Positions 1 through 7,914 of a stretch of DNA of 24,456 nucleotides are shown piece by piece. The DNA is from CAZMXI01 sp964570205. Its GTDB lineage: Bacteria > Planctomycetota > Phycisphaerae > Tepidisphaerales > Tepidisphaeraceae. A model generated the notes under the pieces. That model ran no database searches and was not told the origin of the DNA. It saw only the letters and a program-made list of their open reading frames with translations. The position numbers and the translations under genes were made by a program. Each line of letters starts with the position of its first letter. The stretch's first letter is position 1. Location of the stretch: NCBI GenBank assembly GCA_964570205.1, contig CAZMXI010000065.1:1-24456 (forward strand), in the 5' to 3' direction.

Positions 1-1
1 A

Positions 2-47
2 GTGTCACCCATGTCCCCGGTCCAGCGCCACCTATGTCCCCGGTCTA
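2..47. repeat. 23-bp tandem repeat resembling an insertion-sequence terminus
   Basis: Two adjacent 23-base units (2-24 and 25-47) match at 19 of 23 positions, and all four differences are transitions. Both contain ATGTCCCCGGTC (11-22 and 34-45). Repeated TGT-initiated units of this kind occur at the termini of some IS481/IS21-like elements; that link is from memory and not tested. No transposase is visible inside the window, so this is either a solitary remnant or the edge of an element lying outside. Confidence 0.5.
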
Positions 48-62
48 TACACGAAATCACGC

Positions 63-91
63 TTGACTGAGACCTAACATAAAGCTAATAT
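63..91 (+). promoter_or_regulatory. sigma-70-like promoter facing the ABC exporter gene
   Basis: TTGACT (63-68) and TAATAT (86-91) are separated by exactly 17 bases, close to the vegetative consensus. The site reads rightward, convergent with and antisense to the ABC exporter ending at 218. It lies 16 bases inside the tandem repeat, so it may be a promoter belonging to a mobile-element remnant. No convincing plus-strand gene follows it. The remainder of 1-217 shows no gene that I can support. Confidence 0.4.
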
Positions 92-217
92 ATGCGCCGC
101 CGATGCGTTGATCGGCCGTTGAATCAGAAGGGGGAAACCGTGCCCACTTTGTCCCTCGCGCTCCGCACGATCGGCCTGCTCCGCACGCCAGCGCCGGCAA
201 GCACGTCCAATCCCACA

Positions 218-2341
218 CTACCCCGCCGCTGGGGCCACGATCTGCCGCTCATACAACTGCTGGTAGGTCGGGCAGGTCGCAAGGAGATGTTCGTGAGACC
301 CCATCGCCACGATCTGGCCGCGGTCCATGATGACGATCACGTCGGCCGACAGGATCGTGCTGAACCGGTGCGCGATCACGAACGTCGTCCGCTCGTGCAT
401 CAGGCTCTGAATGGCCTGCTGGATCAAGTGTTCGCTTTCCGCATCCACCTGGCTGGTCGCCTCATCCAGGATCAGGATCGGCGTCTTCCGCAGGATCGCC
501 CGGGCGATGCACAGCCGCTGCTTCTGCCCCCCCGAAAGCTGCGCCCCATGCTCGCCCAGCAGGGTGTCGTATCCGTCGGCCTTTTCCATGATGAACTCAT
601 GGGCAAAGGCGCGCTTGGCGGCATCGACGATGTCCTCCCGATTCGCCAGGGGCATGGCATAGGCGATGTTCTGCGCAATCGTGCCCGGGAAGATCACCGA
701 GTCCTGCGTCACGATCCCGATCTGCCGCCGCAACGACCGCAGCGTCACATCGCGCACATCCACGCCGTCGATCGTGATCCGTCCCTGCTGCGGCTCGTAG
801 AACCGCGGCAGCAGCGCCAGCAGCGTCGTCTTGCCGCTGCCGTTGCGCCCCACCACCGCCACCGACTGCCCCTTCGCAACCGTCAGGTTCACGTCCGAAA
901 TGGCCGGGTTCGCCCCGCCCGGATACGTGAACGTCAGGCCCTCAAATCGAATCTCGCGCTGCACCCCGGTGATCGGCTTGTGCGATCGCTGTGCCGGCGC
1001 TGCCGCGCCACCCCTGAGCATGCTCCGCGGCCGCTCGGTGCCCATATCCATGATCTCAAACAGCCGCCCCGCCGCCGCGTTGGCCCGCTGCAGCAGGTTG
1101 TTGATCTTGCTCACCTTCCGCAGCGATTCGCCGATCCCCATCAGGCACGCCATCACCAGGAAGAACGTGCTGGTCTCGATGCTTTTGTTCAGCACCAGGT
1201 ACGAAGCCCACAGCACGATGATGCACACCACCGCCAGCGTCAGCAGTTCCAGCACGGGCGTATTGAACGCCTCGATCCGCGCGATGCGAAGCTGCTCGCG
1301 CACCAGCCCGCGCATGATCTGCTTGAACCGCCGCCGCTCATGCCGCTCCGCCCCGGCCGCCTTCACCACACGGATGCCCGCCAGCGAGCTCTCGATCTGC
1401 CCCAGCATGATCGACGAATTCTGAAGCGCCGCCCGCGTCGCCCGGCGGATCTTCTTGCCGAACTTGCGGATCAGGATGAACATCACCGGCCCGAAGAAGA
1501 TGATGAACAGCGTCAACTGCCACGAGATGAAGATCGCCAGCCCCAGCGCCATGACCGCCTTCAGCGTCTCCTGCACGCTCTTGCCCAGGAGCTGCTTCAT
1601 CCCATCCTGCAAGCCCGTGGCATCCTGCGTGATCCGGCTGGTGACGTCGCTCGTGCCCTTCACCCCGAAGAACCCCAGCGGCAGGTGCAACGCGTGGTCA
1701 TACACGTGCCGCCGCAGGTCGGTCGTCGCCAGCGTCGCCGCCTTTTCCGACAGGTATTCCTGGAAGAACCGCACGATGTTCCCGAACACCGCCACCCCCA
1801 TCAACACCGCCAGCACCGCCGCGATCGCCTTAAGGCGGTCGCGCGGCAGCACCGCCGCCGCCGTGCGCAGCAACTCATAATGCCTCGCCACCGGCACCAG
1901 TTCCAGGCGCGCGGGGCGGTCGTTGACCACCACGTCGATCGTCCGCACGGCCGGGTCCGACAGCGTTTCCAGAACCCTGGGAGCGGCCAAGCTGTCCTTT
2001 CCTCCATCCCGCAGCCACAGCGCATCGGCGATCTTCAGGCCCTGTGTCGAAGCCGCGCCGCCCGGGTCCATTTTGACCAGCCGCACCGCCTCCGCATCTT
2101 CCGCAAGTCTCACATCCAGCCGACTTTCCACGATTTTACGGTTGACGTAGTCCTGCATCGTGTCGCCGCCGATCAGCACCTGCATGATCGGCAGCATCGT
2201 CCCCAGCCCGCTCGTAAACGCCGCCCCCACCACAAAGGCGCAGACGATGGAGATCACCACCAGTTTGCGATGAGGACCCAGATACCGGCAGGAACGCCAG
2301 AACGCGGCCTTGCTCTTCCTGTTTTTCTTCTTGGTTTCCAA
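218..2341 (-). CDS. MsbA-type ABC exporter (fused membrane and ATPase domains) with a PDZ-like extracytoplasmic insertion
   Basis: A half-transporter that should dimerise in the inner membrane and use ATP to export a lipid or other hydrophobic substrate. TM1 lies near residues 27-48, TM2 near 170-192, TM3/4 near 260-292 and TM5/6 near 363-402. The ATPase domain starts near 463: Walker A GRNGSGKTT 498-506, Q-loop near 546, signature LSGGQKQR 602-609, Walker B ILILDEATS 622-630, switch His658. Between TM1 and TM2, where MsbA has a short loop, residues ~55-165 form a long extracytoplasmic insert. It contains DPGGAASTQGLKIAD (92-106) and RTIDVVVNDRPARLELVPV, which look like a degenerate PDZ domain. 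The start is TTG (2339-2341): the upstream in-frame stretch reaches a stop with no ATG, and a later ATG would remove TM1. It lies 54 bases after the lipoprotein gene. The substrate cannot be told from sequence. Confidence 0.93.
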   Translation of the reverse strand: METKKKNRKSKAAFWRSCRYLGPHRKLVVISIVCAFVVGAAFTSGLGTMLPIMQVLIGGDTMQDYVNRKIVESRLDVRLAEDAEAVRLVKMDPGGAASTQGLKIADALWLRDGGKDSLAAPRVLETLSDPAVRTIDVVVNDRPARLELVPVARHYELLRTAAAVLPRDRLKAIAAVLAVLMGVAVFGNIVRFFQEYLSEKAATLATTDLRRHVYDHALHLPLGFFGVKGTSDVTSRITQDATGLQDGMKQLLGKSVQETLKAVMALGLAIFISWQLTLFIIFFGPVMFILIRKFGKKIRRATRAALQNSSIMLGQIESSLAGIRVVKAAGAERHERRRFKQIMRGLVREQLRIARIEAFNTPVLELLTLAVVCIIVLWASYLVLNKSIETSTFFLVMACLMGIGESLRKVSKINNLLQRANAAAGRLFEIMDMGTERPRSMLRGGAAAPAQRSHKPITGVQREIRFEGLTFTYPGGANPAISDVNLTVAKGQSVAVVGRNGSGKTTLLALLPRFYEPQQGRITIDGVDVRDVTLRSLRRQIGIVTQDSVIFPGTIAQNIAYAMPLANREDIVDAAKRAFAHEFIMEKADGYDTLLGEHGAQLSGGQKQRLCIARAILRKTPILILDEATSQVDAESEHLIQQAIQSLMHERTTFVIAHRFSTILSADVIVIMDRGQIVAMGSHEHLLATCPTYQQLYERQIVAPAAG

Positions 2342-2395
2342 GGGCGACGAATATATCGGCCAATCCGGTCCCTGTCGATTCGCCCGACCGTGCGT

Positions 2396-3574
2396 TCAGC
2401 GGCTCACTTTGACGGTAACGCCCGTGGCCTTCTGCAGCGTCCCCGGAAGCTGCATCAACACCTTCCCATCGGGCAGCCGCACGGCCTTCTCCACCAGCCG
2501 CCCCTCCATCGTCGCCAGGACTGTCCCCGGCGGCAGACCTGTGATCTCCATAACCGGATTCGCCACTTTCTCCGTCCGCGGCGTCAGGGTGAATTCCAGC
2601 CGCGGGCCCGATGCGAGGACCAGGTATGTGCCCCTCTTCTCGTCGTAGCCATCGTTGTTCAGGTCGCCGGAACTGTTGCGCTCCAGCCTGCCCAGTTCCG
2701 GCGGCACTGCAATCTCCGCTGGCGTCAGATGTTGCCGGTTGAGCACCTGCAAATCGCCGCCGTCGGCCAGCATGCGGAACTGGCCATCCTGGAAATCCCG
2801 CCCATCGGAATACGTCGTCCGCTGGTTCTTGCTCCGCATCGACCCAAATCGAACCCTGACCGGGTTGGCCTCCAGCAACCGCCACCCCGCGCTCGACGCC
2901 TCCGGCGTCGGCAGCTCATAGCCGAATCCGTCGCCCTCAACGATAAAGCGAAAGCCGGCCTCAGTTATTCTAAAGCCCTGCACCTCAAGCAGTTGTGTCT
3001 TATTATTGATCTCAACAACATCGTCCATCAGAACCGGTGCCGCAAGCCCCCCGGCAAACTCGAACCGCAGCACGCCGACGCTGTCGCCGTCGCGGGCCAG
3101 TCCATATGTATCCAGCAGCACCGGCGTCCATCGCCCCGCCGGGAGTCGCACGGTGTAACTCGCACAAGCCTGCCCGCCAACCAGGTAAGCAATGGTCATC
3201 CGCTGCGGCTGGCGGGTATGGAAATAGGCGCCCAGGAGCGTCCACGGGCCTGGAAATGGCCGGCCACCGTGCAGCGACGACAGCTTGACATCCGCAACTC
3301 GAGTTCCCGCAGTCAGTTCCATGCTGCGAATGCCCGTGTGCGCCGTCGTCGAGCTGACGGCCGCCTGGCCGCCCTGTGCATCGACAAAGATGCTGTCGGC
3401 GTCGCGTTCAAAGCTCAGGAGGGTGAAGAAGGGATAGCTGCTGAGCTGGGCTTCGGTGCGCAACATTTGCAAGCCCACCGGCTCAACACCGCTCGGGACC
3501 GGCTCGGCCAGCCGGCCGCCGCATCCCGCCGCCGACAACCCAAGGAGAACAACCGCGATGCATCGATTCAACAT
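2396..3574 (-). CDS. Lipoprotein of unknown function with a calcium-loop-like motif
   Basis: I do not recognise a named family. The chosen ATG at 3572-3574 gives 392 residues beginning with a short hydrophobic signal and lipobox LSAAGC (lipidated Cys18). The open frame extends 44 codons further upstream but overlaps nothing useful and would bury the signal. Residues ~48-190 alternate short hydrophobic strands (for example TGIRSMELTAG, MTIAYLVGG, WTPVLLDTYG) in the style of a jelly-roll carbohydrate-binding domain; this is a fold impression only. Residues 303-313, GDLNNDGYDEK, match a calcium-binding loop of the EF-hand/FG-GAP type (D304, N306, D308, Y310). The rest is beta-rich. It is probably anchored to a membrane facing the periplasm. 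Its neighbours are a lipoprotein amidase upstream and the ABC exporter downstream, all on one strand. Confidence 0.75.
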   Translation of the reverse strand: MLNRCIAVVLLGLSAAGCGGRLAEPVPSGVEPVGLQMLRTEAQLSSYPFFTLLSFERDADSIFVDAQGGQAAVSSTTAHTGIRSMELTAGTRVADVKLSSLHGGRPFPGPWTLLGAYFHTRQPQRMTIAYLVGGQACASYTVRLPAGRWTPVLLDTYGLARDGDSVGVLRFEFAGGLAAPVLMDDVVEINNKTQLLEVQGFRITEAGFRFIVEGDGFGYELPTPEASSAGWRLLEANPVRVRFGSMRSKNQRTTYSDGRDFQDGQFRMLADGGDLQVLNRQHLTPAEIAVPPELGRLERNSSGDLNNDGYDEKRGTYLVLASGPRLEFTLTPRTEKVANPVMEITGLPPGTVLATMEGRLVEKAVRLPDGKVLMQLPGTLQKATGVTVKVSR

Positions 3575-3665
3575 GACATGCCCCGTCACCAACCACAACA
3601 CAAGACGCGTAAGGACAGGGATTAGACTCATCGCGAGCGGGATGTGCAACACCAGCCGGAACAAG

Positions 3666-4379
3666 TCAGTGGCTGGGTGGCGAATCGGCTTTCCCGGCAA
3701 CCGCATAAGGCGAATCGGCGAACTGCCGGGCGAGGATTGTGGCTTGGCGGCGGACTTCCGCGAGGTTCAGGTGCCGTCCGGGACACGCAGTTGCCTTGGT
3801 TTCCCGGTGTCCCATGACCTGGTCAGCGGGAATGTTGCAGGCATTCATCAGGTAGCCAACCAGTTTCGCCAGCGACGCAGTCTGGGCGGGCGTCGGGCGC
3901 TCAAGCTCGAAATTGCCGACCAGGCAAATGCCGATGCCGAAGTCGTTGTAGCGTCCATCTGCGGTCTTGGCATGGGCGCCGTGCTTTTGCTTGCTCCAGC
4001 GCGAGCCCACCTCGACCTGCCCATCGCCGCTGAGCGTCCCGTTACCAATGACGAAATGATAACCCAGTTCATCCCAGCCCTTGGCGCGGTGGTCGCGGTC
4101 AAACTTGGCGGCCGAACCCGCCGGGGTGGCGCTGTGGTGAACGATAATGTACTTCCAGCCATTGGATGGTGCGACGGGCAGCCAGTCGCTGGGTACATCC
4201 GCCCGGCCGGCTCTGGGAACAGGCGGCATGGGCAAGGGTTGAACCATCGGCCCGTTTTGCGCACCGGCGGAGACCGACGGCCCATTCAGATTCGGCGAGG
4301 GCACCGTGCCGATCATCGGGCGCTGACAGCCGATCACACAAACGACCCCAAACAACGAGAGGAGCAGCGACCTGGCCAT
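3666..4379 (-). CDS. N-acetylmuramoyl-L-alanine amidase, PGRP/Amidase_2 family, lipoprotein
   Basis: A zinc hydrolase expected to cut the bond between muramic acid and the stem peptide of peptidoglycan, for wall turnover or recycling. The 237-residue product starts MARSLLLSLFGVVCVIGC, a lipoprotein signal with lipidated Cys18. A Pro-rich linker runs from ~20 to 70, followed by the Amidase_2 domain (~74-212). Signature segments are IIVHHSAT (78-85), GYHFVIGNG (106-114), GIGICLVGNFE, MGHRET (189-194) and ACPG (198-201). His81/82, His191 and Cys199 are the expected zinc-ligand positions. The frame opens 15 codons earlier, but a strong AAGGAGG site at 4386-4392 fixes the start at 4379. It follows proS by 90 bases. 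A stand-alone lipoprotein amidase implies a peptidoglycan-containing envelope. Confidence 0.93.
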   Translation of the reverse strand: MARSLLLSLFGVVCVIGCQRPMIGTVPSPNLNGPSVSAGAQNGPMVQPLPMPPVPRAGRADVPSDWLPVAPSNGWKYIIVHHSATPAGSAAKFDRDHRAKGWDELGYHFVIGNGTLSGDGQVEVGSRWSKQKHGAHAKTADGRYNDFGIGICLVGNFELERPTPAQTASLAKLVGYLMNACNIPADQVMGHRETKATACPGRHLNLAEVRRQATILARQFADSPYAVAGKADSPPSH

Positions 4380-4385
4380 CCTTGG

Positions 4386-4392
4386 CCTCCTT
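4386..4392 (-). promoter_or_regulatory. Ribosome binding site of the amidase gene
   Basis: AAGGAGG on the minus strand, 6 bases before the ATG at 4377-4379. It is one of the best Shine-Dalgarno matches in the window and decides between this start and an in-frame ATG 45 bases upstream. Confidence 0.8.
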
Positions 4393-4469
4393 GTGGGGTT
4401 GCGCATCCCACGCAACTTGCCCATGTTGTATACCGCACCCGCTCCAAAATCCAGCCGCTGAGCGCTCTA

Positions 4470-6005
4470 TTAATAGGCCTGGGCGAACAGGACCTGAGTG
4501 GAGGTCTCCTCGCCGGTGTAGATGCACTTGCCCGCAGCGCCGGGCTGATCGAAGGGGATGCAGCGCACTGTCGCCTTGGTTTCTTCCTTGATCTTGGCCT
4601 CGTTGGCCTTGTCGGGCTTGAAGTAACACCGCACAAGGCCGCCCTGCTCGGCAAGGATTCTCTTCATCTCATCGTAGCTGGACGCGGTGCGCGTGTTGTC
4701 ATCGCGGAACTTGCGGGCTTTGTCGAGCATCGCCTGGTGGACTTCCTCCAGTTTGCCGCACAGCCAGGCAGGATTGGCGTCGGCCAGGGGCGTGACGGCC
4801 TTGGAGCGGTCCAGCCGCTTCTTGAGCACGAACGCGCTGGAATCGACATCACGCGGACCGACCTCGATTCGGAACGGCACGCCGCGCTGTTCCCAGTGAT
4901 ACTGCTTGTCGCCGGGGCGGGCATCGCGCCAATCAACGAGAATGCGCTGGTGCGAGATCGGGTCGAAGAAATAGCTGTCGATCTCGCCGCCCTGCCGCTT
5001 GCCGGCGGCCGCCACCTCGTTCTCGCCAACGAGCGCCGTCATGAGCCTGTCGATGAATGAGCGCACCTTCTGCTTCTCGGCATCGCCCTTGAAGATGGGC
5101 ACGATCACGGCGACCGTGGGCGCCACGCGGGGCGGAAGGACCACGCCCTCATCATCCGAGTGGGCCATGATCATCGCGCCGATCAGGCGCGTGCTGACGC
5201 CCCAGCTCGTCGTCCACGCGTATTCCTGTTGCTGATTGCGGCCAAGGAACTTGATCTCGAAAGCCTTGGCGAAGTTCTGGCCGAGGAAGTGGCTCGTGCC
5301 GCACTGCAGGGCTCTGCCATCCTGCATCAGGCCCTCGATGGCGTAGGTGGTCACCGCGCCGGGGAACTTCTCGGCATCGGTCTTGGCGCCCTTGATGACC
5401 GGGATGGCCAGCGTCTGCTCGACGAAGTCAGCGTAGACGCCCAGCATCCGATGCGTCTCTTCCTTGGCCTGCTCGGCGGTTTCGTGGGCGGTGTGCCCTT
5501 CCTGCCAGAGGAACTCGGCCGTGCGCAGAAACAGCCGGGTGCGCATTTCCCAGCGCATGACGTTGCACCACTGGTTGATCAGCAGCGGCAGGTCGCGATA
5601 GCTCTGGACCCACTGGCTGTACATGTGGCCGATGACGGTCTCGCTGGTCGGCCGGATAATCAGCGGCTCTTCGAGGGGCGAAGCGGGCTTGAGCCCGCCT
5701 TCGGGGCTTTGTTCCAGCCGCGAGTGGGTGACGATGGCGCATTCCATCGCGAAGCCCTCGACGTGCTCGGCCTCTTTGGTCAGGAAGCTCTGCGGGATCA
5801 GCAAGGGGAAATAGGCGTTGACGTGGCCGGTGTCCTTGAAGCGGCGATCCAGGTCCGACTGGATGGCTTCCCAGATGGCGAAGCCCTCCGGCCGGATTAC
5901 CATGCACCCGCGGACGGGCGAATAATCGGCCAGTTGCGCAGCCTTGATGACGTCAACATACCACTGGGCGTAGTCTTCGGAACGGGGTTTGATGTTCTTG
6001 GCCAT
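4470..6005 (-). CDS. proS: Proline--tRNA ligase (archaeal/eukaryal-type, class II)
   Basis: Charges tRNA-Pro with proline in the cytoplasm. At 511 residues with no editing insert between motifs 2 and 3, it is the short archaeal/eukaryal (type 3) form. Visible features are the N-terminal PRSEDYAQWYVDVIKAAQLAD, the proline-pocket stretch RPTSETVIGHMYSQW (118-132), motif 2 RWEMRTRLFLRTAEFLWQEGHTAH (151-174, key Arg and Glu present), motif 3 GAMIMAHSDDEGVVLPPRVAP (276-296), the anticodon-binding domain (~297-400), and a C-terminal domain ending in FAQAY. The terminal Tyr is a hallmark of this type. The C-terminal zinc site looks broken: the usual Cys pairs are reduced to C460 and C494 (RCYFKPDKANEAK; KCIYTGEE). 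The start is 12 bases after the restored end of parE, so it is probably co-transcribed with or read through from parDE/glyA. Confidence 0.97.
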   Translation of the reverse strand: MAKNIKPRSEDYAQWYVDVIKAAQLADYSPVRGCMVIRPEGFAIWEAIQSDLDRRFKDTGHVNAYFPLLIPQSFLTKEAEHVEGFAMECAIVTHSRLEQSPEGGLKPASPLEEPLIIRPTSETVIGHMYSQWVQSYRDLPLLINQWCNVMRWEMRTRLFLRTAEFLWQEGHTAHETAEQAKEETHRMLGVYADFVEQTLAIPVIKGAKTDAEKFPGAVTTYAIEGLMQDGRALQCGTSHFLGQNFAKAFEIKFLGRNQQQEYAWTTSWGVSTRLIGAMIMAHSDDEGVVLPPRVAPTVAVIVPIFKGDAEKQKVRSFIDRLMTALVGENEVAAAGKRQGGEIDSYFFDPISHQRILVDWRDARPGDKQYHWEQRGVPFRIEVGPRDVDSSAFVLKKRLDRSKAVTPLADANPAWLCGKLEEVHQAMLDKARKFRDDNTRTASSYDEMKRILAEQGGLVRCYFKPDKANEAKIKEETKATVRCIPFDQPGAAGKCIYTGEETSTQVLFAQAY

Positions 6006-6016
6006 GAGTTCGATGT

Positions 6017-6315
6017 CTATCGTTTCCTGAAGAACTGGCGGTAGTCGCGCGCACCATGAATGACGCGCACGACCAGGACGCCTTCACGTATCGCCTTGAA
6101 GAGAATGAGTAGTTGCCAAACGGCGAGCTGCGCATGCCGGCCCGCAGTTCGCTCCGGTCAGTTCCGCTGCCAGGGAATTCCGCGAGCCTGCACAGGATCT
6201 CATCGAGGTCGTCCGCCCACTTCAAGGCGGCCTCTATGCTGTCGCGGGCGATCCAGAGCGCAATACCGCGAATGTCCTTTTCGGCCGTGGCGGTCTTGCG
6301 CACGCGAAGGCTCAT
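6017..6315 (-). pseudogene. parE: ParE/RelE-family toxin with a single-base frameshift
   Basis: The ParE-type toxin partner of the antitoxin immediately upstream; family members poison gyrase or, in RelE, cut mRNA on the ribosome. The reading frame from 6315 is typical for 69 residues: start MSLRVRKTATAEKDIRGIAL, then LDEILCRLAEFPGSG, then RAGMRSSPFGNY. It then turns into unrelated sequence. Adding one base near 6109-6112 switches to a frame that continues the family pattern, including VVRVIHGARDYRQFF, and ends at TAG 6017-6019. That restores a normal 99-residue ParE ending 11 bases before proS. The shifted frame as it stands runs on to 5953 inside proS, which is not credible as a native end. 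The cause is either a real inactivating deletion or a sequencing/assembly error. The start overlaps the antitoxin stop as ATGA (6312-6315). Confidence 0.88.
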
Positions 6316-6572
6316 GACGCTTTTCGGCCTCGCTTGCGAATCAGCTCTTTCAGTTCCTCCACGTTCCAGTCGCAGACGCGCCCAGCCTCGATATCCCGCA
6401 AGCCCAAGTCAATTTCGCGGCGCAGGTCATCCTGGGCCTGGGGCAGCGCCCGCTCAACATTGCGCAGCACGTGCAGCGATTCTATCAATACTTCCTCGGG
6501 GCTGGCGTATTCGCCGCTGGCCACCTTGTCCCGGACATACCGCTCGAGTTCGACAGGCAACTGTATCTGCAT
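6312..6572 (-). CDS. parD: ParD-family antitoxin
   Basis: An 86-residue antitoxin of the CC2985/ParD type. An N-terminal ribbon-helix-helix segment (MQIQLPVELERYVRDKVASGEYASPEEVLIESL, ~1-33) should bind operator DNA as a dimer. The charged helical tail (~45-86) should wrap the ParE toxin. It overlaps the toxin start by four bases (ATGA), the normal translationally coupled arrangement. Family members repress their own operon together with the toxin. A candidate promoter sits in the 31-base gap after glyA. Because parE is frameshifted, this antitoxin may now be an orphan. Confidence 0.9.
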   Translation of the reverse strand: MQIQLPVELERYVRDKVASGEYASPEEVLIESLHVLRNVERALPQAQDDLRREIDLGLRDIEAGRVCDWNVEELKELIRKRGRKAS

Positions 6573-6590
6573 GAGCGTTTCTCAAGCGTG

Positions 6591-6599
6591 AGTATAGCA
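6591..6599 (-). promoter_or_regulatory. Candidate extended -10 promoter for parDE
   Basis: The minus strand reads TGCTATACT, an extended -10 element (TG-n-TATACT), between the glyA stop and the parD start. No good -35 is visible. It would give a leader of roughly a dozen bases before the parD ATG at 6572. Confidence 0.35.
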
Positions 6600-6603
6600 C
6601 AGA

Positions 6604-7845
6604 TCAATGCGGCATCGGGAACCTGTTGCAGAACTCGGCCACTTCCCTGCGGATGCCGGCCAGGGCATCGGCGTTGGCCCGGCTGTTGACCGCCCGGTCG
6701 ATGAAATCAGCCACCACCTGCACATCGGTCTCCTTCAACCCGCGCGTCGTGATCGCGGGAGTGCCCAGGCGGATGCCGCTGGTGACGCGCGGCGGGCGAG
6801 GGTCATTGGGCACGCCGTTCATGTTGGCAATCATGCCAGCCTTCTCCAGGGCCAGCGCCGCCTCAGCGCCCGTCAGATTCGCATCTTTGGCCCGCAGGTC
6901 CACCAGCATCAGGTGGTTGTCGGTTCCGCCGCTGACGAGGCGATACCCCTTGGCCACCAGTGCGTCGGCCAGCGCCCTGGCGTTCTTCACCACCTGCTGG
7001 CAGTAGGCTTTGTAGGCCGGCTGGAGATCTTCGTGGAAGGCCACCGCCTTGGCCGCGATGATGTGCATCAACGGGCCACCCTGGCTGCCGGGGAAGACCG
7101 AGCGATTGATCGCCTTGTTCAGTTCCTCATCGTTGGTCAGGATCAGCCCGCCGCGCGGGCCGCGCAGTGTCTTGTGGGTGGTCGTGGTGACGACGTGGGC
7201 GTGGGGGAACGGCGAGGGATGCACACCGGTCGCCACCAAACCGGCGATATGGGCGATGTCGGCCATTAGCAGCGCGCCCACCTCGTCCGCAATTTCGCGG
7301 AATCTGGCGAAATCGATGATTCGCGGATAAGCGCTGTATCCGCAGAGGATCATCCTGGGCTTCAGCTCAAGCGCCTTGGCGCGGACGCTGTCGAAGTCGA
7401 CGGTTTCGGTCTTGGGGTCCAGCTCATAGTGGGCGGCCTTGAAGAAGACGGCCGACGTGTTCAGCTTCATCCCGTGCGACAGGTGCCCGCCCGACGCCAG
7501 ATTCAGGCTGATGAACTGGTCGCCCGGCTTCATCATCGCCATGAACGCGGCCAGATTGGCGTTGGCGCCGCTGTGGGGCTGGACGTTGGCGAACCTGCAG
7601 CCGAAGAGCTGCCTGGCCCGCTCGATGGCGAGGCTCTCGACCTGATCATAGAAGCCGCAGCCCTGGTAATAGCGGGCGTTGGGATAACCTTCGGCGTACT
7701 TGTTGGTCAGGATCGAGCCGGCGGCCTCGCGAACGGCCGGGGACACGTGGTTTTCGCTGGCGATCAGCTCCAGCGTGGTACGTTGCCGCTGGTCTTCCTG
7801 TTCAATCAACGCCGCAATCTCGGGATCGGTTTGCTTCAGGTTCAT
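6604..7845 (-). CDS. glyA: Serine hydroxymethyltransferase
   Basis: A PLP enzyme converting serine and tetrahydrofolate to glycine and 5,10-methylene-THF, the main cytoplasmic source of one-carbon units. The chosen start (ATG 7843-7845, MNLKQTDPEIAAL) gives 413 residues, the usual length; an ATG 15 codons upstream adds a tail not expected in the family. Family blocks are ELIASENHVSPAVREAAGS, LTNKYAEGYPNARYYQGC, VQPHSGANANLA, DIAHIAGLVATGVHPSP, the PLP-lysine motif TTTTHKTLRGPRGG (Lys225) and GGTDNHLMLVDLR, with the C-terminal SGIRLGTPAITTRG. All look intact. It sits 69 bases after ispF and 31 bases before parD. A moderate GGAAG lies 9 bases before the start. Confidence 0.97.
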   Translation of the reverse strand: MNLKQTDPEIAALIEQEDQRQRTTLELIASENHVSPAVREAAGSILTNKYAEGYPNARYYQGCGFYDQVESLAIERARQLFGCRFANVQPHSGANANLAAFMAMMKPGDQFISLNLASGGHLSHGMKLNTSAVFFKAAHYELDPKTETVDFDSVRAKALELKPRMILCGYSAYPRIIDFARFREIADEVGALLMADIAHIAGLVATGVHPSPFPHAHVVTTTTHKTLRGPRGGLILTNDEELNKAINRSVFPGSQGGPLMHIIAAKAVAFHEDLQPAYKAYCQQVVKNARALADALVAKGYRLVSGGTDNHLMLVDLRAKDANLTGAEAALALEKAGMIANMNGVPNDPRPPRVTSGIRLGTPAITTRGLKETDVQVVADFIDRAVNSRANADALAGIRREVAEFCNRFPMPH

Positions 7846-7914
7846 CGTTTGGCTTCCGGTAAAGAAGGCGGAATTGTAGCGATGAGGCATCGCGAGGGCC
7901 AGCCGAACAGCGCC

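Noticed and set aside
2136..2885. Minus-strand frame of 249 codons spanning the ABC exporter start
   Set aside because: Gly/Ala/Arg-rich shadow overlapping both real genes, with no motif.
92..3625. Plus-strand open frame of 1177 codons just after the promoter at 63-91
   Set aside because: It is antisense to the ABC exporter and lipoprotein genes, is extremely His/Arg/Gln-rich with no domain, and long antisense frames are expected here from the GC-biased third positions.
5953..6016. Extension of the uncorrected parE frame into proS
   Set aside because: The sequence after the frameshift is Ser/Arg-rich and unlike ParE, and the restored frame ends cleanly at 6017.
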